A stretch of DNA of 64,000 bases from Bacteroidetes bacterium RIFCSPLOWO2_12_FULL_37_12 (GCA_001769655.1 MEPC01000017.1:26157-90156), one strand, 5' to 3'. Shown: positions 35,998-44,240, counted from the first letter of the stretch. Notes: a model not told the origin generated them from the sequence alone. Translations and numbers: made by a program.

Positions 35998-36525
35998 TCA
36001 TGATATCCCAATTATTAAATCCACCGCAGATATTAAATTTTTAGTTTTATAATCTTCCTTAAATGATTCCTCCTTATCTGAAATTAAAATTGTTCTAAGA
36101 TTCATTTTTTTTCCGGCAATAATGTCCCTCTCCGTATCGCCAATCATCCAGGATTTTGATATGTCAATGTTAAATTGAGAAATGGCTTTTTCATACAATA
36201 GCGTTCCCGGTTTGTGGACTAAGGATGCACTAAAACGTGAACGACAGGGACTGTAATAAAAAGCATCAATTGATTTTGCACATCTTTTTTGAATTTCGTC
36301 ATGAATAACTTTCAATTGCTCTCTGGTGAACAAACCTTCAGTAATACCACCCTGATTGGTGATCACAATCAATAAATATCCGTGTGATTTTAGTAGTTGT
36401 AATGCCTGGGATACTCCGTTGATTATTTTCAAATCTTCCACGCGAGCGATGTAGTCACCGCTCTCTTCATTGATAACACCATCGCGGTCTAAAAAAATGC
36501 ATTTTCTTTTTTTGGCGGTTTTCAT
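35998..36525 (-). CDS. HAD-IIIA phosphatase, GmhB-like
   Basis: This 175-residue protein belongs to the HAD-IIIA phosphatases, nearest to D,D-heptose 1,7-bisphosphate phosphatase (GmhB), an enzyme of heptose synthesis for lipopolysaccharide. The nucleophile motif is FLDRDGVINEE, motif II is VITNQGG, and motif IV is MIGDTERDIIAGKK. The cysteine-rich zinc loop typical of GmhB is replaced by YYSPCRSRFSASLVHKPG, with a single cysteine, so zinc is probably not bound and the substrate may differ. A -7 box (TAAATTTG, 36530-36537) lies 5 bases before the ATG, giving an essentially leaderless transcript. Confidence 0.75.
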   Translation of the reverse strand: MKTAKKRKCIFLDRDGVINEESGDYIARVEDLKIINGVSQALQLLKSHGYLLIVITNQGGITEGLFTREQLKVIHDEIQKRCAKSIDAFYYSPCRSRFSASLVHKPGTLLYEKAISQFNIDISKSWMIGDTERDIIAGKKMNLRTILISDKEESFKEDYKTKNLISAVDLIIGIS

Positions 36526-36529
36526 TCGG

Positions 36530-36545
36530 CAAATTTACAAACATA
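36530..36545 (-). promoter_or_regulatory. -7 boxes TAAATTTG / TATGTTTG, GmhB-like gene
   Basis: Two adjacent TAnnTTTG matches lie on the minus strand (36530-36537 and 36538-36545) immediately before the ATG at 36525. Confidence 0.4.
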
Positions 36546-36548
36546 AAT

Positions 36549-36694
36549 GATTAAATGGTTAGATGGTTGGATAGTTGGATGGTTTGATGGTTTGATGGTT
36601 AAATGGCTAAATGATTAGATTGTTGGATGGTTAGATGGTTTTTACTCAACCATTTAACATTTTAACCATATAACATTTTAACCATTTAACCATA
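36549..36694. repeat. GGTTAGAT array plus complementary arm
   Basis: About eleven copies of GGTTNGAT/GGTTAAAT octamers (36549-36640) are followed after TTTTACT by units of the complementary kind, CAACCATTTAACATTTTAACC (36648-36694). The two halves can pair into a long imperfect hairpin. It fills the gap between the divergent HAD phosphatase and glycosyltransferase genes. Confidence 0.75.
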
Positions 36695-36714
36695 ATTTTT
36701 TGTCATATTATAAA

Positions 36715-36722
36715 TATATTTG
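36715..36722 (+). promoter_or_regulatory. -7 box TATATTTG of glycosyltransferase gene
   Basis: TATATTTG ends 28 bases before the ATG at 36751 and lies downstream of the track start at 36700, supporting the later start. Confidence 0.5.
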
Positions 36723-36750
36723 CAAAAACAAACAATATTCTGATATACTC

Positions 36751-37473
36751 ATGAGTTCCTGCTTAGTCATAATTCCCACTTACAATGAAGCTGAAAATGT
36801 TGAAGCAATCATTCATGCCGTATTCGGCTTAGAACAGGGGTTTGAGGTTCTTATTGTAGATGATAATTCCAAAGATGGCACTGCTGAAATTGTTAAAAAT
36901 CTAATGACGAAATTTAAAGATAAGTTACATCTTGAAAGCAGAAACGGTAAATTAGGATTGGGAACCGCCTATATACATGGATTTAAGTGGGCGTTGCAAC
37001 ATCATTTTGATTTGATTTTTGAAATGGATGCTGATTTCTCGCATAATCCGAAAGATTTAATTGCCTTACGGGATGCCTGTGAACGGGACGGAAATGACAT
37101 GGCTATCGGTTCGAGGTATATTAAAGGTGTAAATGTAGTAAATTGGCCCTTAGGGCGGGTTCTTTTATCCTATTTTGCAAGCATATATGTTCGTGTAATT
37201 ACCAGCATGCCCATTCATGACAGTACAGCCGGTTTTATTTGTTATAAAAGAAATGTCCTCGAAAAAATTGACTTTAATACCATTCAGTTTGTGGGATATG
37301 CTTTTCAGATAGAAATGAAATTTAATGCATGGAAGCTGGGATTTAAAATCAAGGAAGTCCCCATAGTTTTTACCGATAGAACACGAGGAGAATCCAAAAT
37401 GTCGAAAGGAATTTTTACTGAAGCGTTTACAGGCGTAATTGAAATGAAATGGAGAAGTTTGTGGGGGAAGTAG
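36751..37473 (+). CDS. Polyprenol-phosphate mannosyltransferase-like GT2 enzyme
   Basis: This 240-residue family 2 glycosyltransferase resembles dolichol-phosphate-mannose synthases, which transfer a sugar from a nucleotide donor to a lipid phosphate on the cytoplasmic membrane face. Visible motifs are VIIPTYNEAENVEAI, LIVDDNSKDGTAEIV, LGLGTAYIHGFKWAL and the metal-binding EMDADFSHNP. It lacks the C-terminal membrane domain of longer relatives, as is common in Bacteroidota. I use the ATG at 36751 for the promoter reason given there. It probably supplies activated sugars for envelope glycans; the sugar is not determined. Confidence 0.85.
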   Translation: MSSCLVIIPTYNEAENVEAIIHAVFGLEQGFEVLIVDDNSKDGTAEIVKNLMTKFKDKLHLESRNGKLGLGTAYIHGFKWALQHHFDLIFEMDADFSHNPKDLIALRDACERDGNDMAIGSRYIKGVNVVNWPLGRVLLSYFASIYVRVITSMPIHDSTAGFICYKRNVLEKIDFNTIQFVGYAFQIEMKFNAWKLGFKIKEVPIVFTDRTRGESKMSKGIFTEAFTGVIEMKWRSLWGK

Positions 37474-37474
37474 G

Positions 37475-37577
37475 GAAAGGGGAAAGGTAAAAGGAGAAAG
37501 GAGAAAGGAGAAAGGAGAAAGGAAACCTGCAAGGTTTAGTAAGGGTCAGAGGCGCAAGTTAACCTTCAAGGTTTAAG
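37475..37577. repeat. GGAGAAA array and AAACCTTGCAAGGTTT-type hairpins
   Basis: A GGAGAAA heptamer array (37478-37522) follows the glycosyltransferase stop codon. Then come two small hairpins, AAACCTGCAAGGTTT (37523-37537) and TTAACCTTCAAGGTTTAA (37559-37576). Confidence 0.6.
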
Positions 37578-37602
37578 CCCTAGATAATTCAAAAAACTGT
37601 AT

Positions 37603-37610
37603 TATTTTTG
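37603..37610 (+). promoter_or_regulatory. -7 box TATTTTTG of thioredoxin-fold gene
   Basis: TATTTTTG ends 33 bases before the first ATG at 37644 and 51 before the alternative ATG at 37662. Confidence 0.35.
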
Positions 37611-37643
37611 TTTCGTAAAAACTTTCTCTATTATTAAAAATAA

Positions 37644-39155
37644 ATGCAACTAAATTTGTATATGATAAAAAATATATTAACATTAATTTCAATCTGCTTA
37701 TTCATACAACCTGCTTTTTCGCAAAAGCAAAAATCTAAAGACAAGAAATCAACGGGGAACACTGGTTACGAAATAAAAGTCAAAATAAGAGGATTAAAGG
37801 ATACTATCTGTTTACTCGCCAATTATTATGGCGATAAACAATATCTGAGGGATACTGCTAAAGTAGATAAAGAGGGTTTGATGGTATTTGAAGGTGATAA
37901 AAAACTTCCGGGTGGAATTTACCTCGTTGTATTGCCCGATAAGCGTTTTTTTGAACTGATAATGGATAGTACTCAGATATTCTACATGGAAACCGATACT
38001 TCCCGGGAATTACAGGAAAAAGTTATCGTGAACAATTCCGCGGAAAATTCAGTGTTCTATGAATATCTGAAATGGGTAGGACAAAAACAAAAAGAGGATG
38101 AGCCATTGAGAAAGGCATATAGAAAGTTAACTGATAAAAAAGATTCGTCAAAAACGCCTGTCGAATTAACTCAGGTACAAAAGGACTCAGTGACACTCCT
38201 GAAAAAACAGTTAGGAGCAATAGAGAAAGAAGTTCACAATTTCAAAACAAATTTTATGAAAGAAAAGGAAGGTTATTTTATTGCGAAAGTGATCAAAGCA
38301 TCTTCAGAACCGGATGTTCCGGAGGCGCCTTTATTGCCCAATGGGAGAAAGGACTCCACCTGGTCATTTAATTATTATAAAAGTCATTACTTAGCCAACA
38401 TAGATTTTTCAGACGGAAGAATTCTTTATACCCCTATTTTTCACAATAAATTAAAATTTTATTTTTCTAACCTCGTGATTCAAATTCCAGATTCTATTAA
38501 AAAAGAAGCTGATATGATTATTGAAAAAGCAAGCGCTGATAAAGAATTATTCAAGTATATCGTTTGGTATATTACCAATACGTATGAAACATCCAACATT
38601 ATGGGAATGGATGCTGTTTTTGTGCACATGGTTGAGAAATATTACATAACCCACAGAGCATATTGGGTTGATTCTGCCGTTTTAGCTAAAATTACGGATA
38701 GGGCATTGACCGTTAAGAATGCACTCATCGGAAATCTTGCTCCTGGGCTGGTGATGAAAAATTTAAGTGGAAAGGACGTTTCTCTTTACAGTGTAAATGC
38801 TAAATACACCTGTTTGGTTTTCTGGGATTCTGACTGCGGACATTGTAAAAAGGAAATTCCAATATTGCATGAGAAATATAAAGAACTGAAAGCATTAGGG
38901 CTGGAAGTTTTTGCAGTTAACATTGAACAGAAGGAAGAGGGCTGGAAAAAATTTATTGAAGAAAAAGGGTTAACGGATTGGATAAATGTGAACGATATGT
39001 ACCATCGTACCAACTTCAGGAAATTATATGATATATATTCCACACCGGTCGTTTATGTTCTCGATAAAGAGAAAAAGATTCTTGCCAAAAGAATCGGTGT
39101 TGAACAAGTGGCTGATTTTATAAAACGGATTTCTGAGAAGGAGGTTGGAAAGTGA
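37644..39155 (+). CDS. Secreted thiol-disulfide oxidoreductase (DUF4369/DUF5106 type)
   Basis: This 503-residue protein has a signal peptide (IKNILTLISICLFIQPAFSQ), an N-terminal DUF4369-like domain (IKVKIRGLKDTICLLANYYGD), a central DUF5106-like helical region and a C-terminal thioredoxin fold with the active site DCGHCKKEIP (CGHC). It should act in the periplasm on disulfides, as such proteins commonly do in Bacteroidota. The second ATG at 37662 gives a better signal peptide start, so the true start may be six residues later. A related redoxin with CKPC lies on the other strand at 39866. Confidence 0.85.
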   Translation: MQLNLYMIKNILTLISICLFIQPAFSQKQKSKDKKSTGNTGYEIKVKIRGLKDTICLLANYYGDKQYLRDTAKVDKEGLMVFEGDKKLPGGIYLVVLPDKRFFELIMDSTQIFYMETDTSRELQEKVIVNNSAENSVFYEYLKWVGQKQKEDEPLRKAYRKLTDKKDSSKTPVELTQVQKDSVTLLKKQLGAIEKEVHNFKTNFMKEKEGYFIAKVIKASSEPDVPEAPLLPNGRKDSTWSFNYYKSHYLANIDFSDGRILYTPIFHNKLKFYFSNLVIQIPDSIKKEADMIIEKASADKELFKYIVWYITNTYETSNIMGMDAVFVHMVEKYYITHRAYWVDSAVLAKITDRALTVKNALIGNLAPGLVMKNLSGKDVSLYSVNAKYTCLVFWDSDCGHCKKEIPILHEKYKELKALGLEVFAVNIEQKEEGWKKFIEEKGLTDWINVNDMYHRTNFRKLYDIYSTPVVYVLDKEKKILAKRIGVEQVADFIKRISEKEVGK

Positions 39156-39200
39156 GAAACATTTTAAATATTTTATTATTTTTTTAAATTTATTTACTGT

Positions 39201-39228
39201 GTATTGAAACAGTGCATCGTGTCAATAC
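39201..39228. repeat. GTATTGA palindrome, decayed CGTGTC family copy
   Basis: GTATTGA (39201-39207) and TCAATAC (39222-39228) flank AGTGCATCGTG, which resembles the GTGCACCGTGTC hairpin element but with mismatches. It lies between the thioredoxin gene and the DUF6438 gene. Confidence 0.45.
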
Positions 39229-39249
39229 AATACGATTTCCTTCAAATTT

Positions 39250-39801
39250 ATGAGTAGCTCAAATTTATTATTGAAGTTTATACTAGTATATTTTTTCGTA
39301 GTATTTACATTTACCGGAGAAAAATGCCGTAAAGATTCAAAACCTAGCACTGATTCTAAAACTACTGAAACAAGCTTTTCAAATTCCAAAGGAATTAATC
39401 TCAATTACGAATTTCCAGCCAGCCAACTTGTACTTAGTTTTGAAAGAACTGCCTGTTTTGGAAGGTGTCCCATATATAAAGTAGATATTTATGCCAATGG
39501 ATCTGCAAATTATAAGGGACGAAATTTTGTTGAATATATTGGTTCTTTTACTTCTTCACTTTCCCACGATTCATTAATTAAAATTGTTAATAAAGCTGAA
39601 AGCATAGGATTTTTTGACATGAATGACAGATATGATTCCAATATCACTGACGTTCCCAGCACCATTACTACATTGCGAACACGTAGCGGCGCATTAAAGA
39701 GTGTCACAAATCGTTGGGATGGACCGGTTGTACTAAAAGAATTGGAAGATTTGATAGAAGCACAAATTAAAATAATGAAATGGACAAAAGCAGGTGAATA
39801 G
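39250..39801 (+). CDS. DUF6438-like secreted protein
   Basis: This 183-residue protein has an N-terminal hydrophobic signal (LLLKFILVYFFVVFTFTG) and then the segment LSFERTACFGRCPIYKVDIYANGSANYKG, characteristic of what I recall as DUF6438 (RTPCFGxCPxY). The two cysteines of FGRCP and TACF are probably paired in the periplasm. No enzymatic role is known to me. It lies between two thioredoxin-fold genes, which may hint at oxidative folding, though the neighbours are on different strands. Confidence 0.75.
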   Translation: MSSSNLLLKFILVYFFVVFTFTGEKCRKDSKPSTDSKTTETSFSNSKGINLNYEFPASQLVLSFERTACFGRCPIYKVDIYANGSANYKGRNFVEYIGSFTSSLSHDSLIKIVNKAESIGFFDMNDRYDSNITDVPSTITTLRTRSGALKSVTNRWDGPVVLKELEDLIEAQIKIMKWTKAGE

Positions 39802-39865
39802 TATTTTTAGGTCGTGACAATTGATAACAATGCCTGCGTTTTGAAGTGACTTTTTGGATTAAAGT

Positions 39866-41272
39866 TTAGTTGACAGGCATTACCCCCAGAATTTCTTCCA
39901 ATTTCTTCTCTAATTCCTCCCCGTGTAAATTTTTTTCTATAATTTTTCCTTCCCTGTCAAGCAAAATAGTATGTGGGATGCCTTTTACATTATAAAGCAC
40001 TGCCGCCTGAGAATTCCATCCGTTTAAATCAGAGACATGATTTTCCCATTTCATTTGATCGTCGCTGATAGCGGCTACCCAACGATCCTTTTCTACATCT
40101 AATGAAATGGAATAAATCTCAAAACCGTGGTTTTTGAATTTAGAATACAATCTCACAACATTTGGGTTTTCAACTCTGCATGGCTTGCACCAGGATGCCC
40201 AGAAATCTATTAATACGATTTTCCCTCGTAATGCCGATAATTTTAAGGATTTTCCGTTTGGATTATTAAGTGCAAGCTCCGGTGCCATTCCTCCTGTTTC
40301 TAACTTTTTTTCATCTTTAATTCTAAGTGTCAAACCGGGTGTTCTACTATCGTTGGGAAAAGCTGAAACATACTTCTCGGCAAGTCGAATGAATAAATCG
40401 GTGGGTTGGTAATTTTCAAAAGCAGATAACAGATAATTCATGGTTGCCTGAAAAACCACTGTATTTACAGAGGTCTTTTCCATAATCAATTCTAACCCTT
40501 TCCAGTGTCCTTCTTTAGTTTGCTCGGCATATAGTTTCAGATACGTGAAATATTTTTCTTCGAGCATGGGACCACGGATTATTTCCTCCTTCGAAAAATC
40601 TATTAAATCAAAATAATGGTCGTGTAAAAAGTCAGCGTCATTCGAATAATTTTTACCGGTTTCTGGATTTGCCATCCGGTTGGGAACCTTTGCCACTTGT
40701 GCCACAATCGCCATAAATGATTCGGGATTTTCTGCGCCGGTTTGTTGCAATAAATTAATTTGCTCGGTTTCAAGCAAAGAAAATTCGTTTTCGAGCCGTG
40801 TCATTTCCCTTTGATCCGGAGTTCCGCCACCCAACGTTAGATTAGCGGCTTTTTCCCTTAAATCATTGATTTTGCCGAGTATCATTTTTTTCTTTTTTAA
40901 GAACCCAAAATAAATTTCATTCTCCTTGGAATTTTCTATCACCATATTCTCACCGAAGTGATCATAGTCGGTTGTAAATTTTATGGATTCATCCGATAAA
41001 ATTATATCCCCAAACGTTCTGTAATTGAAGCCAATTCTATAAAATCCTTTAGTCAACGGCTTGTTTGAAGATAAATGAAATTGAGAATTTTCGATTCTCG
41101 CGGAATCAATTTTTTTAATGGCGCCACATTGGTATTCCCATAGATAAATTTCTTCCCGGGGTCCTCCATGAACAGTCCCCTTAATAGAATATCCTGAATT
41201 TCTATGACTTCCGTTCTGACAGGAATCTGATAAAAACAGGAAAATAAAATAAATGAATAGCGATTTTTTCAT
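39866..41272 (-). CDS. Thiol-disulfide lipoprotein (TlpA/AhpC-like, DUF4369)
   Basis: This 468-residue protein starts with a signal of lipoprotein type (YFIFLFLSDSC, Cys18), followed by a DUF4369-like domain (GYSIKGTVHGGPREEIYLWEYQ) and a C-terminal thioredoxin-like fold with the active site FWASWCKPCRVENPNV (CKPC) and the cis-Pro loop GIPHTILLD. Such TlpA-like proteins reduce disulfides on the periplasmic side. It faces the DUF6438 gene convergently. Its upstream region is filled by the 11-bp array at 41301-41484. Confidence 0.85.
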   Translation of the reverse strand: MKKSLFIYFIFLFLSDSCQNGSHRNSGYSIKGTVHGGPREEIYLWEYQCGAIKKIDSARIENSQFHLSSNKPLTKGFYRIGFNYRTFGDIILSDESIKFTTDYDHFGENMVIENSKENEIYFGFLKKKKMILGKINDLREKAANLTLGGGTPDQREMTRLENEFSLLETEQINLLQQTGAENPESFMAIVAQVAKVPNRMANPETGKNYSNDADFLHDHYFDLIDFSKEEIIRGPMLEEKYFTYLKLYAEQTKEGHWKGLELIMEKTSVNTVVFQATMNYLLSAFENYQPTDLFIRLAEKYVSAFPNDSRTPGLTLRIKDEKKLETGGMAPELALNNPNGKSLKLSALRGKIVLIDFWASWCKPCRVENPNVVRLYSKFKNHGFEIYSISLDVEKDRWVAAISDDQMKWENHVSDLNGWNSQAAVLYNVKGIPHTILLDREGKIIEKNLHGEELEKKLEEILGVMPVN

Positions 41273-41300
41273 GTATGAATATTGATATATTTCTATTTGT

Positions 41301-41484
41301 TAATACTTTTGTAATACAGTTGTAATACGATTGTAATACAATTGTAATTCAGTTTTAATACGATTGTATTACCATTGCATTACCATTGTATTACTGTTGC
41401 ATTACCATTGTATTACTGTTGCATTACTATTGTATTACTATTGCATTACTATTGTATTACTATTGCATTACTATTGTATTACTA
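41301..41484. repeat. 11-bp tandem array switching to its complement
   Basis: About seventeen units of 11 bp run without a break. From 41301 they read TAATACNNTTG; from 41364 they read TTGTATTACYA alternating with TTGCATTACYA (eleven units, ending at 41484). The first part is largely complementary to the second, so the region can fold on itself. It lies between gatB and the redoxin gene (both minus strand). The plus-strand ORF at 41364 in the track is only the array being translated. Confidence 0.85.
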
Positions 41485-41499
41485 GTGTCCATGCTCCCC

Positions 41500-42957
41500 T
41501 CAATTCCCTTCCAATTTCTCAAGTACTAACCGGTTTACCGCCTTTGGTTCCGCTTTTCCTTTGCTTAATTTCATGACTTCTCCCACGAAAAGACCAAGCA
41601 ACCCCTTTTTCCCGTTTTTATATTCAAGAATTTTTTCCGGATACTTTTCAATTGCTTTTTCAACAAGTTCATTTAATAAACCGGTGTCATTCGTTTGAAG
41701 TAAATTCATTTCCTTCGCAATATCTCCGGGCATCTTTTCTTTATGGGTTAACATCAACGGATAAATCTGCTTTTCAGCAATATGGTTGCTTATTAATTGA
41801 TTATCTATCATATTGATTAATTCAGCAATCTTAACGGGTGACACCGGATATTCATGGATGCCTATTCCTAATTCATTCAAATAAGATTTTACAGTGACAG
41901 TAACCCAGTTAGCGGCGGATTTATAATTTGAAGTGTGCATGACTAATTCTTCAAAATAAAGAGCTATTTCTTTTGTTTCGGTAATCACTACCGCATCATA
42001 GTGAGATAATCCGAACTGATTTACATATTTTTCATATAATTCTTCCGGGAGACCCGGCATTTGCCGTTGTATCTGCTCTATCCACTCAGCGGAAATAACC
42101 ACAGGAGATAAATCGGGCTCCGGAAAATAACGATAGTCATCCGCTTGTTCTTTGGAACGCAACACAAACGTTTTGCCTGAATGGGCATCAAAACGGCGTG
42201 TTTCTTGTTTTACCCTGTTTCCGGATTCAATGAGTTCGATCTGGCGTTGAATCTCATATTCAATAGCTGAACGGATGTTTTTAAAAGAATTCAGATTCTT
42301 CACTTCCGTTCGAGTACCTAATTTTTCATCTTCTTTTTTCTTAATCGAAATATTGGCATCGCAACGCATGGAACCCTCTTCCATATTTCCATCACATATT
42401 TCCAAATATCTGAGCAATTTTCTCATTTCCGATAAAAATAAATGTGCCTCTTCCGATGAATAAATTTCCGGCTTTGTAACAATCTCAAGCAGTGGCACTC
42501 CCGCGCGATTAAGATCCACTAATGAGTCCTCCGGATCCTGGTCGTGCATGGATTTTCCTGCATCTTCTTCTATGTGAATACGGATAAGTCCAATTTGCTT
42601 TTTTACACCTGATTTATTCTTAATGGTGACAGAACCATTCGAACAAACAGGGCCTGTATGCTGACTTATCTGATACCCTTTAGGCAAGTCGGGATAAAAA
42701 TAATTTTTTCTGGCAAAAATATTATACTTGTTGATTTCGGAATGAGTCGCAAGTCCTAATTTTATAGCGAAATTAACTACTTCTTTATTCAATCGTGGCA
42801 ACGTTCCCGGATGCGCTAATGTGATGGCACTGATATGTGAATTAGGTAGCTCGCCATATTCAGCCGAGTCGGAAGAAAATGCCTTGCTCTTTGTCGAAAG
42901 TTGAGCGTGAATTTCAAGACCTATAACAGGTTGGTATTTATCAATGGAATTTTCCAT
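41500..42957 (-). CDS. gatB: Asp-tRNA(Asn)/Glu-tRNA(Gln) amidotransferase subunit B
   Basis: GatB binds the mischarged tRNA and, with GatA and GatC, converts Glu-tRNA(Gln) or Asp-tRNA(Asn) to the correct amidated form. This 485-residue protein has the family start YQPVIGLEIHAQLSTKSKAF, the motifs FYPDLPKGYQISQHTGP and MRCDANISI, the GatB catalytic centre EVKNLNSFKNI and the YqeY-like C-terminal domain. I start at the ATG at 42957 (the track starts at a TTG inside the -7 box). No gatA or gatC is adjacent. It diverges from tgt. Confidence 0.95.
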   Translation of the reverse strand: MENSIDKYQPVIGLEIHAQLSTKSKAFSSDSAEYGELPNSHISAITLAHPGTLPRLNKEVVNFAIKLGLATHSEINKYNIFARKNYFYPDLPKGYQISQHTGPVCSNGSVTIKNKSGVKKQIGLIRIHIEEDAGKSMHDQDPEDSLVDLNRAGVPLLEIVTKPEIYSSEEAHLFLSEMRKLLRYLEICDGNMEEGSMRCDANISIKKKEDEKLGTRTEVKNLNSFKNIRSAIEYEIQRQIELIESGNRVKQETRRFDAHSGKTFVLRSKEQADDYRYFPEPDLSPVVISAEWIEQIQRQMPGLPEELYEKYVNQFGLSHYDAVVITETKEIALYFEELVMHTSNYKSAANWVTVTVKSYLNELGIGIHEYPVSPVKIAELINMIDNQLISNHIAEKQIYPLMLTHKEKMPGDIAKEMNLLQTNDTGLLNELVEKAIEKYPEKILEYKNGKKGLLGLFVGEVMKLSKGKAEPKAVNRLVLEKLEGN

Positions 42958-42963
42958 AGATTG

Positions 42964-42971
42964 CAAATGTA
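42964..42971 (-). promoter_or_regulatory. -7 box TACATTTG of gatB
   Basis: TACATTTG on the minus strand ends 7 bases before the ATG at 42957, so the gatB transcript should be nearly leaderless. It overlaps the TTG used by the track. Confidence 0.5.
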
Positions 42972-43013
42972 GGGAAAAACGGGTTTATTAGTAAGAAAGT
43001 TGGAAATTTTTAA

Positions 43014-43021
43014 TAATTTTG
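43014..43021 (+). promoter_or_regulatory. -7 box TAATTTTG of tgt
   Basis: TAATTTTG ends 21 bases before the ATG at 43042 and lies downstream of the track start at 43000, which supports the later start. Confidence 0.5.
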
Positions 43022-43041
43022 TCTTTCGATATCTCCCTATC

Positions 43042-44172
43042 ATGTTTTTTAAAAATAAATCCAAAGACCCACACTCTTCTGCCAGAACCGGTGAAATTCA
43101 TACGGCACATGGTATTATTCAAACACCGGTATTTATGCCGGTAGGAACTGGCGCCAATGTAAAATCCATTCATTTCAAAGAGCTAAAGGATGAATTACGA
43201 TCTGAAATCATGCTTTGCAATACCTATCATCTTTACCTTCGTCCCGGTACCGATGTAATGCAAAAAGCAGGAGGAATACATGCATTTACAAATTGGAAAA
43301 ATCCAATTCTGACAGATAGCGGAGGATTTCAGATTTTTTCCCTCACAAAACAATTTAAAATTTCAGAAGAAGGCGCAGAATTCCGCTCGCATATAGATGG
43401 ATCCAAACACTTTTTCTCTCCGGAAAGTGTCGTTGATATTCAACGAAAAATCGGGGCGGATATCCTAATGGCATTTGATGAGTGTCCATCTTATCAAACA
43501 GATTTTCAGTCGGTAAATAAATCAATGGAATTAACCCATCGTTGGTTAGACAGAAATATTAATGCATTTCATACAACGGAAAACCATTATAAATACGATC
43601 AGCATTTGTTTCCTATTATTCAGGGGGGTATTTATCCAGAATTGAGAAGGAAGTCGGCGGAACTTGTGGCTGAAAAAAATTTGCCAGGAAATGCAATAGG
43701 AGGCCTGTCTGTTGGGGAGCCGGTAAATGAAATGTATTCCATGACAAAACTAATTTGTGAAATTCTTCCTCAGGATAAACCAAGATATTTAATGGGTGTT
43801 GGAACCCCTGAAAATATTCTTGAATGTATTAGTTACGGAGTGGATATGTTTGATTGTGTGCTTCCTACCCGAAACGGAAGGCATGGATTATTTTACACCT
43901 GCAATGGTATCATTAATATTAAAAATGAAAAATGGAAAAATGATTTTAGTCCGCTGAATGAACAATCTGAATTAGTTGCTGACCGGGATTATTCGAAGGC
44001 ATTTGTAAGACATTTGTTTATGACGGGAGAATTATTAGGAGCGCAAATAGGCAGTTTGCATAATCTTAATTTTTACTTTGGTTTGATGAGAGAATCCCGT
44101 AAACACATTGAAAATGGCGATTTTGTGGTATGGAAAGATAGTATTATAACAAATCTTGGTAAACGTTTGTGA
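43042..44172 (+). CDS. tgt: tRNA-guanine transglycosylase
   Basis: Tgt swaps the wobble guanine of tRNAs with GUN anticodons for preQ1, leading to queuosine. This 376-residue protein has the expected length with PVFMPVGTGANVKSI, the catalytic-base segment ILTDSGGFQIFS, and the nucleophile segment GVDMFDCVLPTRNGRHG. The CXCXXC zinc site of most bacterial enzymes is absent: EECDCYTC of the family form is replaced by NEQSELVADRDYSKAF, while the HNL histidine remains. Other Bacteroidota versions I recall also lack these cysteines, so the enzyme is probably functional. No other queuosine gene is adjacent; gatB diverges from it. Confidence 0.95.
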   Translation: MFFKNKSKDPHSSARTGEIHTAHGIIQTPVFMPVGTGANVKSIHFKELKDELRSEIMLCNTYHLYLRPGTDVMQKAGGIHAFTNWKNPILTDSGGFQIFSLTKQFKISEEGAEFRSHIDGSKHFFSPESVVDIQRKIGADILMAFDECPSYQTDFQSVNKSMELTHRWLDRNINAFHTTENHYKYDQHLFPIIQGGIYPELRRKSAELVAEKNLPGNAIGGLSVGEPVNEMYSMTKLICEILPQDKPRYLMGVGTPENILECISYGVDMFDCVLPTRNGRHGLFYTCNGIINIKNEKWKNDFSPLNEQSELVADRDYSKAFVRHLFMTGELLGAQIGSLHNLNFYFGLMRESRKHIENGDFVVWKDSIITNLGKRL

Positions 44173-44186
44173 TATTTTCAGCGTAT

Positions 44187-44240
44187 TGGAGCACCGCGCC
44201 GCTACACACCCATTTCAGCGGCACGGAGCACCGTGCCGCT
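44187..44240. repeat. GCGGCACGG hairpin after tgt
   Basis: A perfect 10-bp stem AGCGGCACGG (44217-44226) / CCGTGCCGCT (44231-44240) has loop AGCA and is preceded by a half copy (GGAGCACCGCGCCGC). It lies between the convergent tgt and T9SS cargo genes and belongs to the CGGTGCACCG family. Confidence 0.65.

Noticed and set aside
41301-41484. CRISPR array
   Set aside because: Units are 11 bp, contiguous and without spacers, and no cas genes are present.
41364-41576. ORF of 70 residues rich in Tyr, His, Cys and Leu (plus strand)
   Set aside because: It is the translation of the 11-bp array; the residue pattern simply follows the repeat and the end overlaps gatB.
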